64,000 nt of DNA from Erodium maritimum (Eukaryota > Streptophyta > Magnoliopsida > Geraniales > Geraniaceae): contig OY997596.1 in NCBI GenBank assembly GCA_963921825.1, positions 3,353,001 through 3,417,000 of the forward strand. Direction: 5' to 3'. Positions within the stretch are counted from its first letter, which is position 1. Each line of letters opens with the position of its first letter. Positions 23,799-36,370 of the stretch are shown in pieces. Position numbers and translations under genes: made by a program. The notes under the pieces were generated by a model. It was not told the DNA's origin. It made no database searches and saw only the letters and a list, made by a program, of their open reading frames with translations.

Positions 23799-25486
23799 TG
23801 TTGGGTCTCGAGGTAGGGTTGGAGATGAACCAACTCGCAGCGGAAAATCAATGAAAACCAAGAGACAATTAAAACCATGAAACAACTAACAAAGAATGGA
23901 TTAACAAGAGAAAAATTCAGCACTAGTTCTTACCAAAACAAGAACACCGGTTAACGAATGATTGGCTTGAGTCTCCAAGACGCCTACGTATCCACATGGG
24001 AATCAAAGCCACGTAGTTCTTCTCTTTGAGGACTCAAGAACACAAACATGGAGGTGGGAGCTTGCCAAACCCGAAATGGCCATGGAAGAGGGAGAGAAAA
24101 TGTGTTTCCTATTCTTGTCTTGTGTTTGTTATGTTGAAAAAAGATGACTTAAACATAACAAAACCCATACTTGTCCAACTAAAGGCATGGGACAAGTATG
24201 GTGTCAAGTAAGGTGTAAATAGGACAAAGTATGGCAAGACAAGATTGGGTTAGGTGGTGAATCACCAACACCTTAATCCTTGTCTTGCTTACTTAGTACT
24301 AATTAATCAAGACTTGATTAATTAGTTCCATGGGCCTTGGTTGCATGGGCCTTTCATGGGCCTCTTGGAACATGGCCCGTGGCCATTTCCAACGAGGTCC
24401 CGTGATTCGCTCATCGCCTCCAAGCCTTCCATACCGGAAATGTCCAACATTATCCGACGCGATCAATCCCAAGACTCCAAGCCTTGTCTCGATCCGTAAA
24501 GTCCTATTCACTTACGGGCACATGACCCAAAACCCAGTTTTGGTCATGTCCCGAGACAACTCCTTTTTGGCCATTCTCCATAAATGTGTCAATGAGTTTC
24601 ATCCTCCGGTGTGACCCTTAGGTTTATGCATGTCAATAGATCAACATAAAATCCCATTTTACTTGATCCTATTTAAGTGGCAACTAACGAGACTTTAGTA
24701 TTGCCCGACATTACATAACGAATCGACCCTGTCGATTCTAACCTTTCCGTCGTCCCTGTCATTATCCTTTTATCTCCGATATCCTGATTGAGATAAGGCA
24801 TAGAGCCGTCATCCTTATTATTCTCAATCACCGTTCCTTGATATGTGAGATGACTGAAGATATGATACCCAGTATCATGTGCATGGCCATGCTATTCTTC
24901 CAGTCACTCTCGATCAAGTGGCCGAGAACCGATATCTTTCCCATACCTTAGTATGAGGGATAAATCCCTTAGCCGTCTTTCGTGTCACTCATGTAGCCCG
25001 TCCCCAAGCCAATCCTGGCCGTTATGGAAGCCCTGTTACGGACAACGTTAGGCTCAGGTCAAACTCAGTTGTTGACTACATAGCGATCACAAAGACTCCT
25101 TGGTCTAAGGATACATGACAAGCTACAACACTGAATATGTTCATGACTTAATCTATGGCACATATTCAGGGCGGGTCGTCCAATATCATGTCCCACATGA
25201 TATCTATGATCAGACTCCGGAATCCCATTCCAATGACTAACAGAACGTAAGCCATAAAGAGCCATCTTTCATACTAGTCGCTTCTAGTGAAGCTTTGTTG
25301 ACTAGGGACCCATCGAGTGTGATCTATCTCGATCTATGGTTCTATTCGCATGGTGGGCATAGATCAGAGCACACATCGATATATTACTCCAACACATAAG
25401 TAATATAAAGCCGCTTTAATTTTATTGCTAACGATGATATATACATTTGGATATTTAGGATTGAACTACGGGCACTAAGACTAACA
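23799..25486 (-). repeat. 5' LTR of the inner copia
   Basis: 1688 bp, nearly identical to 17024-18711. Transcription of the element would start here, on the minus strand. Confidence 0.95.
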
Positions 25487-28065
25487 CTTAGGTGCTTCCA
25501 TATATCTGCTCACGATCCCAACAGAGTAAGCAATATCGGGGTGAGTGTGTACTAAATACCTGAGGCCTCCGATGAGGCTGCGATACATTGTTTTATCGAC
25601 ATGATTTCTTCCCATCCTCTTGCTCAGTTTAAGCCTGTGTTCCATGGGAGTTTGGCGCGGGTTGCATTCTTCAAGGCCTGCGATCTTCAGAAGTTTAGAG
25701 GCATACCTTGTTTGATGAAGAGTGATGCTTCCTTTCTGTTGCGCCACTTCTATTCCAAGGTAATAAGTGAGAATGCCCAGGTCGCTCATCTCAAAGATCG
25801 TTTTTATCTGGTCTTTGAGTTGAGCAATGTTGTCTTGGTTTTCTCTTGTGACCAGAAGGTCATCGACATAGACCCCCACAATGATGATCGACCCTGCTTC
25901 TCGTCTGGTATAGGCAGCATGTTCATGCTTGCTTCTTACGAAACCAAGCTTTGTAAGGCTTTCATCCAGTTTGGCGCTCTAGGCCCGTGGTGCTTGCCTC
26001 AAGCCATACAAGGCTTTTCTTAACTTCAGAACACCAATGGGGTTGGAATCATCAACAAAACCAAAAGGTTGATATACATATACCTCTTCCGTAAATTCTC
26101 CATTTAAGAAGGCTGATTTGACGTCCATATGGTGAATTCTCCATGTTCTTTGGGCTGCAATTGCAATGATCAATCTCACAGTTTCAATTTTGTCCATATG
26201 TGTGAATGCTTCTTCGAAATCGATCCCCTCCTTCTGCACATAGCCCTTTGCCACCAGTCGAGCCTTATGCTTGACAATGTTACCTTTAGGATCCTTTTTT
26301 GCTTTGAAAATCCATTTCAGGCCTATTTGTTTCTGACCTGGAGGTAATTTTGTTAGCTCCCATGTGTCATTGTTTCTGATGGAGCTAATTTCATCTTCCA
26401 TGGCCTTTCTCTAGTTCGGATCTTGCACAACCTCAGCTGCATCCCTTGGCTCCTCCAAGGAAAAATGGCATTGCTCATCCAGCTCCACAGATGGAGCCTC
26501 TTGATAAATATCAGCAAGTTTTCTATATCGCAAGGGTTGTTCTGAATGAGGAATTTGGCTGTCTGATTGAGTTTCTCGTTGCACTATGGGTGTGGTTGGT
26601 TCGACTTGATTTTTCACTTTGTCTACCTCTTCTTCCCAACTGATTTCGAACACATTCTGGTTTGGACTGATCTCTTGAGCCTCAGGCTGACTTCAGTCCC
26701 AGCTTCGCCTTTCTTCAAAAATAGAATCTCGATTGATTACAAGTTTCTTTGTGTTAGGATCAAAGAACCTGTAAGCTTTCGATCCTGTTTCATAGCCAAC
26801 AAAAACCATGCTCGTACTACGATCATCTTATTTTTGTAATTGAGTTGTTACCTTCAGATGAGGCAGAATTCCGAAAACTCTGAGATGATGAACTAATGGC
26901 TTCCTTCCATGCCATGCCTCGTATGATGTCATCTCGTTCTTCAGGCTCTTTGTGATGGCTCTATTCAATAGGTATATCGCCTTCACTAAAACTTCACCCA
27001 TAAGTAACATGACATGCCCTTGCTTTTAAGGAGGCTTCTTGCAGTCCCAACCACTGACAAATTCCTTCTCTCTGCAACTCCGTTTTGTTGGGGCGAATTT
27101 GGGGCTGTAAAATAATGTTTGATTCCAGCTGAATCACAGAACTTCTGAAAAGGCTTTGACCTGAATTCGCCTCCACGATCACTTCATACTCCTTTGAGAG
27201 TTTCGTCAAAGTCAACTTCAGCACGTTTCATCAATCTTTCGAAACACGTTAGAGCTGCATCTTTAGCTTTCAACATGGAAATCCACATGTATCGAGATAA
27301 GTCATCTACGATCAATATGAAGTATCTATTACCTCCAATATTTGCAGGCGTGATTGGGCCATAAAGGTCGGTATGAACGAGCTCTAACCGTTTCTCAGCT
27401 CGGAACTGAGCCTCTTTGGGAAATGGAAACCTTCTTTGCTTCCCAACCAAACACGAGTCGCACAATTTTTCCGGAGCTTCGATCCTTGGCAGACCTCTCA
27501 AACTCACAAGCCCTCCCTTTGACATGATTTCCAGGGGTTTAAAGTTCACATGCCCACACCTGGCATGCCACAACTAATGGTCCTCTTCTATCCTTTCAAG
27601 CAGATTAACATGAACAATGCATTTCATCTTTAAAGCATATAATCGATTCTTAGTTTTTCTGACCTAAAACATGGGCTGGTTCTGTTGATCGAACACGCTA
27701 AGTGTGCCATGTTTCATCTCAGTCCTGCAACCGTTGTCATCAAGTTGTCTCAAGCTTATGATGCTGCTTTTGAGTTTGGGAATGAAATAGAATCATGTCA
27801 AGACCTTATGCTCATCATTCAAACCTTCAAAGAGGATGGATCCTCTGCCTTTTATCTCTACGAGTGATCCATCTCCGAATTTCATAGCACCACGAACCTT
27901 CTTGTCCAAAAAGGAGAACGCATCTTCTCTCCCAATCATGTGATTGCTGGCTCCAGTGTCAAGATACCAAATATCTTGTCGTCCTTGTTCATTCACATTC
28001 TGCACAGGATTCAAATTTTCTTCATTAAGCATAATATACTCGTTACCTGTCACTGTCATAAACAA
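25487..28065 (-). pseudogene. Outer copia pol (protease to RT), decayed
   Basis: Minus-strand fragments in order. Protease at 28065-27793 keeps WYLDTGASNHM. The integrase zinc-binding and core region at 27573-27184 has MWHARCGHVNF, HTDLYGPI and VDDLSRYMWI. A middle integrase piece covers 27224-26828. The RT at 26401-25979 has WELTKLPPGQKQIGLKWIFK and MDVKSAFLNGEF, then 25879-25487 with YVDDLLV intact. Multiple frame changes and stops lie between the pieces. Catalytic motifs survive better here than in the younger inner element, although this copy is older. Confidence 0.88.
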
Positions 28066-28458
28066 TGCAGGCTCTTCATCATAAATTTGCTCAGTAAAAT
28101 TGACTTATTCTCTCCTGCCCTTCTTGCATTCAGATGCGAAATGGCCGAGCTCAGAACATGTGTAACACCTTACTCTGCTTCTATCGACCTTTGGCTTTGG
28201 AGACATTGAGCGCCAAGGTTAGCCTCTTCCTCTTCCTCCCAATGGACTTCCCTATCTTCCTCGGGTTTTGGGTGGACTTTCCCACCTCCTGTTAGAGCCT
28301 TCTTTTGCTCTTCCTTGTTTCCCTATGGCCCCCCACTATGACTTAGTAAGCAGGAGCTCTCCTGCTTCCGCTTCCTGCTTTCTTCCCTTTAAGGAATATT
28401 TGAAGGCTTTCAATCTCCCCACCGCTTCAGATATTGACATATTATCAATATCTCCCCA

Positions 28459-28995
28459 CTATTGAATTGTTCCAACAATAGGTAAGAATTTGTCTGGAAC
28501 AACTTCAAACAGCTTCTCTACTACATGAGAATCGGGAAGCTCAAAGTCGAGGGATCTCATCTCATTCACCAAATTGGATAATTTTCCATGGAAGCTGGCA
28601 ATGGTTTCATCTTCTCCCATAACCAACATGCCAAAATCCCTTTTCAAACACTTAATGTTAGCAGTCTTTACCCTTTTTTCACCTATGTGCGTCGCCGCCA
28701 GGACGTCCCAAGCTTCCTTAGTCGTCTTAGTGTGAGTAATTGATCTGAGTGTTACCTCAAGAACGGATTGGGTGATTGCAGCAAGGGCACCCTGATCTCG
28801 TTCCTCGCTGAGTGCCTCATCCCCTTCAATCGCTCCCCGGACTCCCAACGCCTTCATCATTGTCATCATCTTGAAAGTCCAGAGCCCATAATTCGTTTCG
28901 GTTAGCATTAGGTATGACAATCTCAAGCCTCCCCTAGATGACTTCATGGAACCCGAGCTTCCACCAGTGAGCTTCTTTGGACTTGCATCAGCCAT
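28459..28995 (-). CDS. Outer copia gag (open fragment)
   Basis: A 178-residue open frame with the copia gag pattern: LTETNYGLWTFKMMTMMKAL, then TTKEAWDVLAATHIG and a FHGKLSNLVNEM helix region ending at SHVVEKLFEVVPDKFLPIV. It starts at the ATG that lies directly next to the primer-binding site, so the leader is almost absent. The frame ends early, before a zinc knuckle, so this is a transposon remnant and not a host gene. Confidence 0.85.
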   Translation of the reverse strand: MADASPKKLTGGSSGSMKSSRGGLRLSYLMLTETNYGLWTFKMMTMMKALGVRGAIEGDEALSEERDQGALAAITQSVLEVTLRSITHTKTTKEAWDVLAATHIGEKRVKTANIKCLKRDFGMLVMGEDETIASFHGKLSNLVNEMRSLDFELPDSHVVEKLFEVVPDKFLPIVGTIQ

Positions 28996-29010
28996 GGCTC
29001 TGATACCAAT

Positions 29011-29239
29011 TGAAGCAAAAAATAGTTAGATGATAGACAAAACAAGCTGAGAACGTATGAATTGGAAACCCGATGAATTATCAGGGTTATTGAGCTCTTA
29101 TTTAAACTGATTGAGCTGAACAAAAAACATAGATTTTCATGCCTACAAACCAGGCAAATAATCGAAACAACTCAGAGAAGATAAAGACTTATTCAGCAAC
29201 TAACTACCCAAAAGATAAATCAAATATTAGATCCCAACA
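29011..29239 (-). repeat. 5' LTR of the outer copia
   Basis: A 229-bp copy of 16204-16432, about 6% diverged by eye count. Confidence 0.9.
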
Positions 29240-29244
29240 TTAAC

Positions 29245-29495
29245 TTGGGATACAAGAAACCGAGAAGAGGTGAGGTTTGTTTGGTTTTGACCTATATATA
29301 AAATTACATGTTCTGTTTGTTCTGATGTAATGGTGCTTAGTCGTTGAGAATTCTTTCTTGATCTAATCTTTACTTCAAAGATTAAATTCATCAAAAAATT
29401 TGTTTATAAAAAAGGGCTAAAAGTGCATACTATATACAAAAGACAGTTAATAAAAAAAAATTACTGATACTCTACTGAAATAAAGAGTGAAATAG
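29245..29495. other. Diverged 123-bp repeat unit and spacer
   Basis: Continues the tandem repeat cut by the copia (29240-29350), then AT-rich spacer without features. Confidence 0.5.
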
Positions 29496-29511
29496 AGAGT
29501 ATTATAAAGTT

Positions 29512-30920
29512 TTTTTTGAAACGGGAAAGAAGTTGTATTACGATCTTATCATGCTTACAAAGAGGGACGTATCAGTCCCGGATACCAGCTTTTGTCCCGA
29601 TCGGCCGTGGCCCATCGGGCGCACATGGTTCCATACACATAGTCTGCTTTTTTTCGCAGATCCGAACTCAAGAGTTACTCGATCCAACGTTTCGAAAGGG
29701 GAGTAAATAACATAACAGAAATTAATGGTTCCAAAACATTATTCGCCCTACACCAAAGCAACTAGAATGAAAGAGAGCCTTGATTGCGGATTCCCCGAGA
29801 CTTCCCGGCTTTAGTCGTCCCGGGTCTGTGGGTATAGGCCCATGATGGCCCTTCCCACCCCCGCCCTGGGGACTCATTCATCCCTCGGGGGGATTGTAGT
29901 CCCCGGGCTGACTTCCCGTTCCTGTACTTGCTTGGAATTGTTTGGCAGCAGCATGGACTCCGTCTTATGACCCGTCTTGATCACCCTGGGTCTTGGTCCA
30001 ATGGCGGTAGTGAATCTCGGGATCCCCCAGCGGGCCAAGGGGTAGTCCCTCAGCTCTCCCAATCTCGGGTCAGGTGACTTCAACCTCGCTCCAATCTTCG
30101 ATTGTGGCTTTGGACGTGGGACCTCCTCTCCATGGCGTTTGGCTACCGTTGAAGTCGGGGCCAAAGCCCTAACAGAAGTACCATGATTTCCGGAGTTTGC
30201 ATGTCCCCTATTGTTCGCGATCCCCTTAGGTTTTGCTTGCCCCTTGGAGTTTGGAACCATCCTAGGGTTTACCACTACCCCAGAGGAAGCATACCTTGGC
30301 TGGTAATCCGGCGACCATGATGAATGATATAGCGGATCCCACTGGTAGGCCGGGAACGCGTAGTGTTTCGGTGAGGGGACGGGGGCCAGGCCCTGGTAAG
30401 TGAACCCATGACGCCGGGCCCTCTGGTCCCAGTCCGGTAGGGGCGACGATTGCAGTGGATGGCGGCAAGGGGCCGGACGAGCTCCATGTGTGATGCTCGG
30501 CTCCAAGGAGGCGGGTACGACCACATCGGATCGTGGTCCTCTCCATGCATGGACCACCCACCACGGTTATATAGTGACGGGATGGGATGGCCGAGCGTGA
30601 AGGGGAGAGGGTGGCCGAGCATGAAGGGGCGAGGATGGGGAGGAAGTTACGGCGACCATGGCGCCCTAGGGTAAGGTTCACCGTGATGGTGGCGGGAGAC
30701 GGGGAGGACCATAGTGCTGGTGCGGAGTAAGAGGAACGACGAGGAGGACGAGGCTGCGAGGGATGGTGGGGGAGACGGTGACTGGCGATGGATCGTTGTC
30801 CGGCGGCTGCTACAGGAAACCCTAAGTAGGGTAGAGAGAACCTCACTTGGAGGTAGTGGAGCGCTTTTAAAAAAAATGGAGATAAACTGATTCCACATCG
30901 CAATAAGTGTTGGTAAAATT
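29512..30920 (-). mobile_element. Retroposon with 16-bp target duplication
   Basis: About 1.4 kb, flanked by AGAGTATTATAAAGTT at 29496-29511 and 30921-30936. The T run at 29511-29517 is the A tail of a minus-strand insertion. It is GC-rich with long minus-strand frames (30557-29874 and 30903-30262), rich in Pro, Arg and Ser and without a recognised domain. No reverse transcriptase is visible. The exact long duplication indicates LINE-type target-primed integration. Confidence 0.8.
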
Positions 30921-30936
30921 AGAGTATTATAAAGTT

Positions 30937-31354
30937 AATTTTGCTACTTCTGTAACTCTTCTAACTCTAATGGAAAAGCATCAATACTTGATATAATATT
31001 CATATCGATGTACGTTACGAACCACATCACATCAATTATCATTCCACCAAACATTTGTTTAAATGTTCAATCCGTAATTTTCAAGTTTTATCAATGTAAT
31101 CTTCCTTTAGTTGAAAATTACGAACAAGCTGGTCCATATTTGACTAATATCGAAGGTGGTTCATGAACGGTTGACCCACCCTCTGATATGATGTGTAGCA
31201 TTTCCCACTTTCCCCCACGTCTGGTCTATAATATATCTTACAAAAAATTAATACGTTATGTTATTGAAGTGTCTATGATTTAATTTACATGCATCTTTCC
31301 CTTTGGTGTCTCTGAGGTGAACATTTACTTTTGTTCACAATGGAATAGTAATAG
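30937..31354. other. AT-rich spacer
   Basis: Between the retroposon duplication and the MULE-1 target duplication. No feature recognised. Confidence 0.5.
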
Positions 31355-31363
31355 TAAAAATAA

Positions 31364-31486
31364 GGGAAAACTCCATAAAACAACAGTCATTTGACTTCGT
31401 AGATCAAATTGTAACAGTTGACTAATTTATCGTCCAATAAACAACTGTAAGGAAACGTAATTAGCAAAAACCAACATTTACCGTCC
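31364..31486 (+). repeat. MULE-1 left TIR
   Basis: Inverted match of 39258-39380 over 123 bp with about four differences. Confidence 0.95.
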
Positions 31487-31970
31487 ACAACCATGACGGA
31501 CACTTAACAGCATCAGCGAAAAGACGGGTATACCCTTTGGACATCTTAGCTAAATATGTCTGAAAATTGACCTAAGCTTAGAAAGTCAAAAACGAGAAGT
31601 CAAAACCTCTCGACTTTTGTCTTCAGTTCGTCCGTCCAAGCACAGTTGTGTTCTTCTTCGTCTTCAACGTAACATTGAGGTTGGTTGAGGCCTGGAAATC
31701 TACAGCAACAAAAAGGTACGTACACTATCTTAGTTCCCCCAAAAAAATTTATGGTGAAAACTTGAGTGTTTGTTCTTTGTAGCTGAAAATGGTAGGAACC
31801 ATTTTTTGGAGAAATTAGAAGGAAAGAGTAGTAATGGTTGAGTTATTGGTATGGGGAAGAAACGAGAAGTGTTGGTGTATTCGACCTAGGGTTTGGGTTC
31901 AACTGACAGAGGGTTTTAAAGAAAAACCCTAACTTGGGGATGGGGGTTTGAGTTAGTATAAGGGATTTAT

Positions 31971-32220
31971 GATCTGAAATGTGATGGAGTAGAACTTGAA
32001 GCATCATTTCATTCGAGTTAGGGTTTCGATTTGAAATGGAAAATGGGTTTTGATGGAATAGGTTTGAAATGGGGAATATAGAGTTGGGGGTTTGAGTTTA
32101 TAGGGTTATTCTCATCAGAAATGTAGCAGATTAGAAGTTGGAGTATCATTTAATTCAACTTAGGGTTTGGAATTGAAGTGGAAAAGGGGTTTTGATGGAT
32201 TAGGTTTGAAAATGGGAAAT
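31971..32220 (+). repeat. About 142-bp direct repeat in the MULE-1 leader
   Basis: Two diverged copies (from about 31971 and 32113) sharing TTAGGGTTT and GGGTTTTGATGGA blocks, upstream of the transposase start. Confidence 0.6.
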
Positions 32221-32426
32221 ATCCCTATATATATTTTATAGATGTTGGAATGGGTGAAGAACAATGTGAACAACTCTGTTTAATCCATATGATGTGTGAT
32301 ATTGTTCTGCAATTTGCCTAGTGTGTAAGGTCACCTGTGATTAATTTTTATTGGTAACACACAGAATTATATGATGTGTATATTGATTTATGTTCCTATG
32401 TAATAAGTTGTTTCAATTGGTTGCAG

Positions 32427-35400
32427 ATGGGGAAGAAGCGAAAATCTACTCCAACCCGGACATTAGTTGACGAGCCATCGAATGATGAGGTAATAGCTGA
32501 TGCAGAGATGTTTAATGACAAACTTATAGACGAAGAATTACTAAACGATGATGAGGATGATGATATTGTACCTGAGGATCTAGGCTACGATGGTGGGGAC
32601 TTTATAGCTGGTGGAGGAGTAGAAGACGTAGGATCAGAAGGCCTTGTTGGGGAAGTTGGAGAAGTAGGCGACGAAGGAGAATGGGGAGACCTATCAGGTG
32701 GCTCATCTACAGATTCGATTTATGTTCCACAATCAGCAGAGGAGGATACCTCAGATGAGGAGGATGGAATAATAGATGAGGATGCTTCAACTGAGGAAGC
32801 AGCTGGTAATGCAGACCATAGTGACACAGATGCTGACGAAGTGGAAGAAGACTTTGAATGTGAACAGATGATGGAAGAAGAAGTGATCGAACCAAAAATG
32901 TGGGATCGACGGAGCTCGTTGAAAAATATTGACCTCCAATTGGGTGATAGGTTTGTGAGTGCTGAGTGGTACCGGGTAGTGCTTCAAAACTATGCTGCGG
33001 AACAAGGTTTCAATTACAGATATAGTCGTAATCAGCGAGCTGACGGTTTGGGGGTTATATGTCCTATGCAAGGATGCAATTTTTACATCTGGTGTGGTCT
33101 GGTCAAGAAGGCTAATGTGTACGCAATTACAACCTTCCGACCACAACATACATGTCAAACTGAGCAGGGAGGGTTAAATATAACTGCGAGGTCCCTGACA
33201 TACAGGTAATCTTCTGAGTTTTAGTTAGACAATTTTGCAATGTATGATATGTTTATATAGGAAATGCATCATGTAACTTGATGGTTGTTTTTTTGGTGAT
33301 GTACCGTAGGTATTATGAGGAACTTCACTCAAAGAAGAATGTGGTTGTATCTGAGTTGATGTGCAACATTGTTGTGGACCTAGGGCTGGAGTTAGAAGTT
33401 GGAAAATGTTATCGCATTTTACGTGATGTGGATGACATCCATAATGAAGACCAAGGGCTTCAATATGGCATGTTGGAGAAGTACAGGGAGTTGGTGATGA
33501 GAAGTAACCCAAATTCCAAGTTTGTCATAGTAACAGCCGATGAAGAGAACCGTAGGTTTAAAAGACTTTACATTCGATATGGAGCACATAAGCAAGGATT
33601 TTTTTGGAGGATGTCGACCGTTCGTTGGCCTTGATGGTTGTCATCTGAAATCCTACCATGGTGGGGTTGTGTTAGCTGCGGTGGCAAAAGATGGGAATGA
33701 TGGTATGTTCCCTCTTGCTCTAGGAGTGGTAGAACAGGAAACTATCGACACATGGACGTGGTTTCTCGATGAGTTTTTTGAAGATTTTGGTACTGGCGAG
33801 GACATGGGCTGGGTGTTTATATCCGACAAGCAAAATGTATGATTTTTATGCATAATGTACACATTAACTGTAGTTTCACAGTAGGTTGAACTCTAGTATT
33901 TAGTATATAAGGTATACAATTAGCTTGTTCACCATTTATGTGTAGGTTTAATTATTACAGGAGTAAAACCTAATTTTGTGTGTTGTTTCAGGGCCTTATA
34001 GATGTATTTAACCGTCACCCTACAGTGGAGCATAGACAATGTATGCGTCATCTGTACCAGAATTGGTTCAAATCATTCAAGTCCTATGACCTAAAGTTGA
34101 AGTTGTGGGAATGTTCTCGGGCCACGTCTGTGGACATGTATGAACAATGTATGAAGGAGCTTCAGGCTATGAATGATAAGGCATACAAGTGGTTGCTAGA
34201 GAGACCACCCCAAAACTGGTGCAAGGCCTATTTCAGACGTGGTTCCAAATGTGGAGCTCAAACAAACAACATGTGTGAGTCATTTAACGCATGGATTGGG
34301 AAGAGAAGGGACCAACCAATTCTAAATTTCTTGGAGTTCTATAGAAAGAAGTTGATGGGGGTGGTTCAATAAGAAAGTCAAGTTGGTGCAAGAAGGTGGA
34401 GATGGGTTGCTTTGCCCTAGGATCAAAGACAGATTGGATGTGGTTATAAAGAAGGCTAGGAAGTGCAAGGTAGTTCAGAGTGGTAGAAGTTTATTTGAGG
34501 TAGAAATGTTCAAAGACATGTACGGGGTGAACATTTACGAGGGGACATGTACGTGCTTAGATTGGCAGCTTACTGGTATTCCCTGCATACACGATGCAGC
34601 CTCGTTGTTGAAGGCCAAGAAAGACGTGTATGCACATGTGAATGCGTATTACTTGTCATGAGCCTTCAGAAAGAGTTATGAAGGTCACCCTCTAGTTGGT
34701 TTAAGTCAGTGCAAGACCGTGCCACTCGAGGGTCGTATCCTTGCCCCAAAAGTCCGTAAACCACCGAGTAGGCCAAGAACAACCAGAAGGAAGGGATTCA
34801 TGGAAGGGCCAAATTCAAGTCAAGGTGGTTCAGGTAATAGGAACCAAGGAGTTGATGAAAATGGTAACACAACAAAGTCAAGGAAAACCGTAGTCCTCAG
34901 ATACAGCAGATGTAGGTCGGTTGGCCACAATGTAAGAAGTTGCACCACCAAGGACTATGGCACCAACCCAACACCTACAGTAACTCCTGGCCCAAGAAAA
35001 GCCCATGGATACAGACTTGGTGGGAAGAGTGACTTTGAGGGTCAAATACTCCTGGATAAGAAGCGGGCAACCAGCCAAGCTAGGTTAGAAAAGGCTAACA
35101 CTCTTAGCAGAAAAAAGAAGGCAATGCAAGGTGGTGAGGGTAACCCTTTATGTGTTGGAGGTGAGGCAGATGGAGATTGTGGGAATCCAATATCAGTAGA
35201 TAGTGAGCATGTAGTTGGAGATGAAGGTAGCATGATGGAGAACCATATGGCTGATCATGGGAACATGGGAGACTGTGAAGGAGATCATGATGACAGTACA
35301 TCACAGCTTGGCCATGATGATGACTACAGATCAACATTTGGCCAGGATCCTGACCTTAGGGATTACATACACGAAGATCCCATACCAGAAGAATCCGTGC

Positions 35401-36369
35401 CGGTGGATATACGATCAGAAAGTATACCACCTGAGAAGAACACATGAACTGTGGTTACACCCAAGAAGGCCTTCACTGCTGAAGTGGAGGAATTAGCTAC
35501 TCAGCATGAGCATATAGCTGCTGAGGTTGATAAGTTCTTCGAAATACTGGGGGATGAATTCTGGAAACCTTCTCCACGTGAAACCCTTAGAACACAAACA
35601 TTGAGGAAATCTGCATTAGGGTTTATTAAGGAAAGGGAAGCTAGGCTGCAAAACCAGATGAGTGACAATTTGATGTACAAAAGGTTGCACAGAAAATGCC
35701 TACCCCCAAGAAGGCTATTCAGAAACAGCCTAACCCTAAGAAGGTGATGAACATCCCCATGTCAAAGAAAATCACAAAATGCTCTATGAAGAAGACCATG
35801 GCCAAAAAGAAGAAGGTGACATTCATTCATAAAGTGACAGACCAAGTCACGGACGCAAGTTATGCGAAAGCAACCATGACAAGCAATGCCAAGAATTGTG
35901 AGCCAAGGACTACAACGGCCAAGGCTTGTGATCCCAAGACTGCAAAAGGCAAGGTTTGTGGGACAAGGTCAGCCACAACCAAGGCTTGTGAGCCCAACAC
36001 TGCAAAACCCAAGGGTTGTGAGACACGATCAGCCACAGCCAAGACTTGTGAGCCCAACCCTGCAAAACCCAAGGGTTGTGAGACAAGGTCAGCCACAACC
36101 AAGGCTTGTGAGCCCTACCCTGCAAAACCCAAGGGTTGTGAGACAAGGTCTGCCACAACCAAGACTTTTCAGCCCAACACTGCAAAACCAAAGGCTTCTG
36201 AGATAATGTCTGCCACAACCAAGGCTTCTGAGCCACATGACCCACTGACAGATAAGGCCACTGAGCCAAGAACTGTCAATGACAAATCAAAGTCCATTGG
36301 AGAGGCACAGTGGAAAAAGTCTAAGGTTCAAATCGTAATTTATTTCAATTTCATTAGACATAATTTATA
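32427..36369 (+). pseudogene. MULE-1 MURA-type transposase, broken
   Basis: Starts at ATG 32427, right after a splice acceptor (TTGCAG). Exons by splice signals: 32427-33205, 33310-33836, then from 33992. Domains in order: acidic N-terminal region; MuDR DNA-binding domain near 32940-33200 (CPMQGCNFYIWC); MULE catalytic core with FVGLDGCHLK and WVFISDKQN supplying two of the three acidic residues; SWIM zinc finger CTCLDWQLTGIPCIH (34546-34590); zinc knuckle CRSVGHNVRSC (34910-34942); Lys/Thr-rich tail. Damage: a frameshift in a T7 run at 33599-33605, one in a G run near 34359, stops at 34659 and 35445, and a frame change near 35680. The enzyme would cut and paste the element if intact. Confidence 0.9.
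35881..36240 (+). repeat. 60-bp coding repeat in the transposase tail
   Basis: Six tandem units of exactly 60 bp, each encoding about 20 residues of the form TAKPKGCETRSATTKACEP. Repeat length in whole codons keeps the frame. Confidence 0.9.
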
Positions 36370-36370
36370 G

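Larger units (their letters stand above)
17024..25486 (-). mobile_element. Inner, young Ty1/copia retrotransposon
   Basis: An 8463-bp copia element on the minus strand, inserted in the RNase H region of the outer copia. The LTRs span 17024-18711 and 23799-25486 (1688 bp each). They start TGTTGGG and end CTAACA on the plus strand, and are flanked by exact CTTAG duplications (17019-17023 and 25487-25491). The initiator-Met PBS TGGTATCAGAGC is at 23786-23797. The purine tract (complement of ATCTCCCACTT) is at 18712-18722. By eye the LTRs differ at only about two positions, so insertion is very recent. The coding part is nevertheless badly decayed. Confidence 0.95.
16204..29239 (-). mobile_element. 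Outer Ty1/copia retrotransposon
   Basis: Copia element on the minus strand, about 4.57 kb without its nested insertion. Its LTRs are 229 bp (16204-16432 and 29011-29239; ends TG...CA), flanked by the exact 5-bp duplication TTAAC (16199-16203 and 29240-29244). A primer-binding site for initiator Met tRNA (TGGTATCAGAGC, about 28997-29008) lies beside the 5' LTR. A purine tract (complement of TTCACCCCCCTAA) lies beside the 3' LTR. Gag, protease, integrase, RT and RNase H remnants occur in copia order. I count about 14 differences in 229 bp between the LTRs, so the insertion is old. The short LTRs suit an Ale-like lineage, which I cannot confirm. Confidence 0.93.

Noticed and set aside
32707..33158. 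Minus-strand open frames opposite the MULE-1 transposase
   Set aside because: Shadows of the acidic transposase N-terminus and DNA-binding domain on the plus strand.
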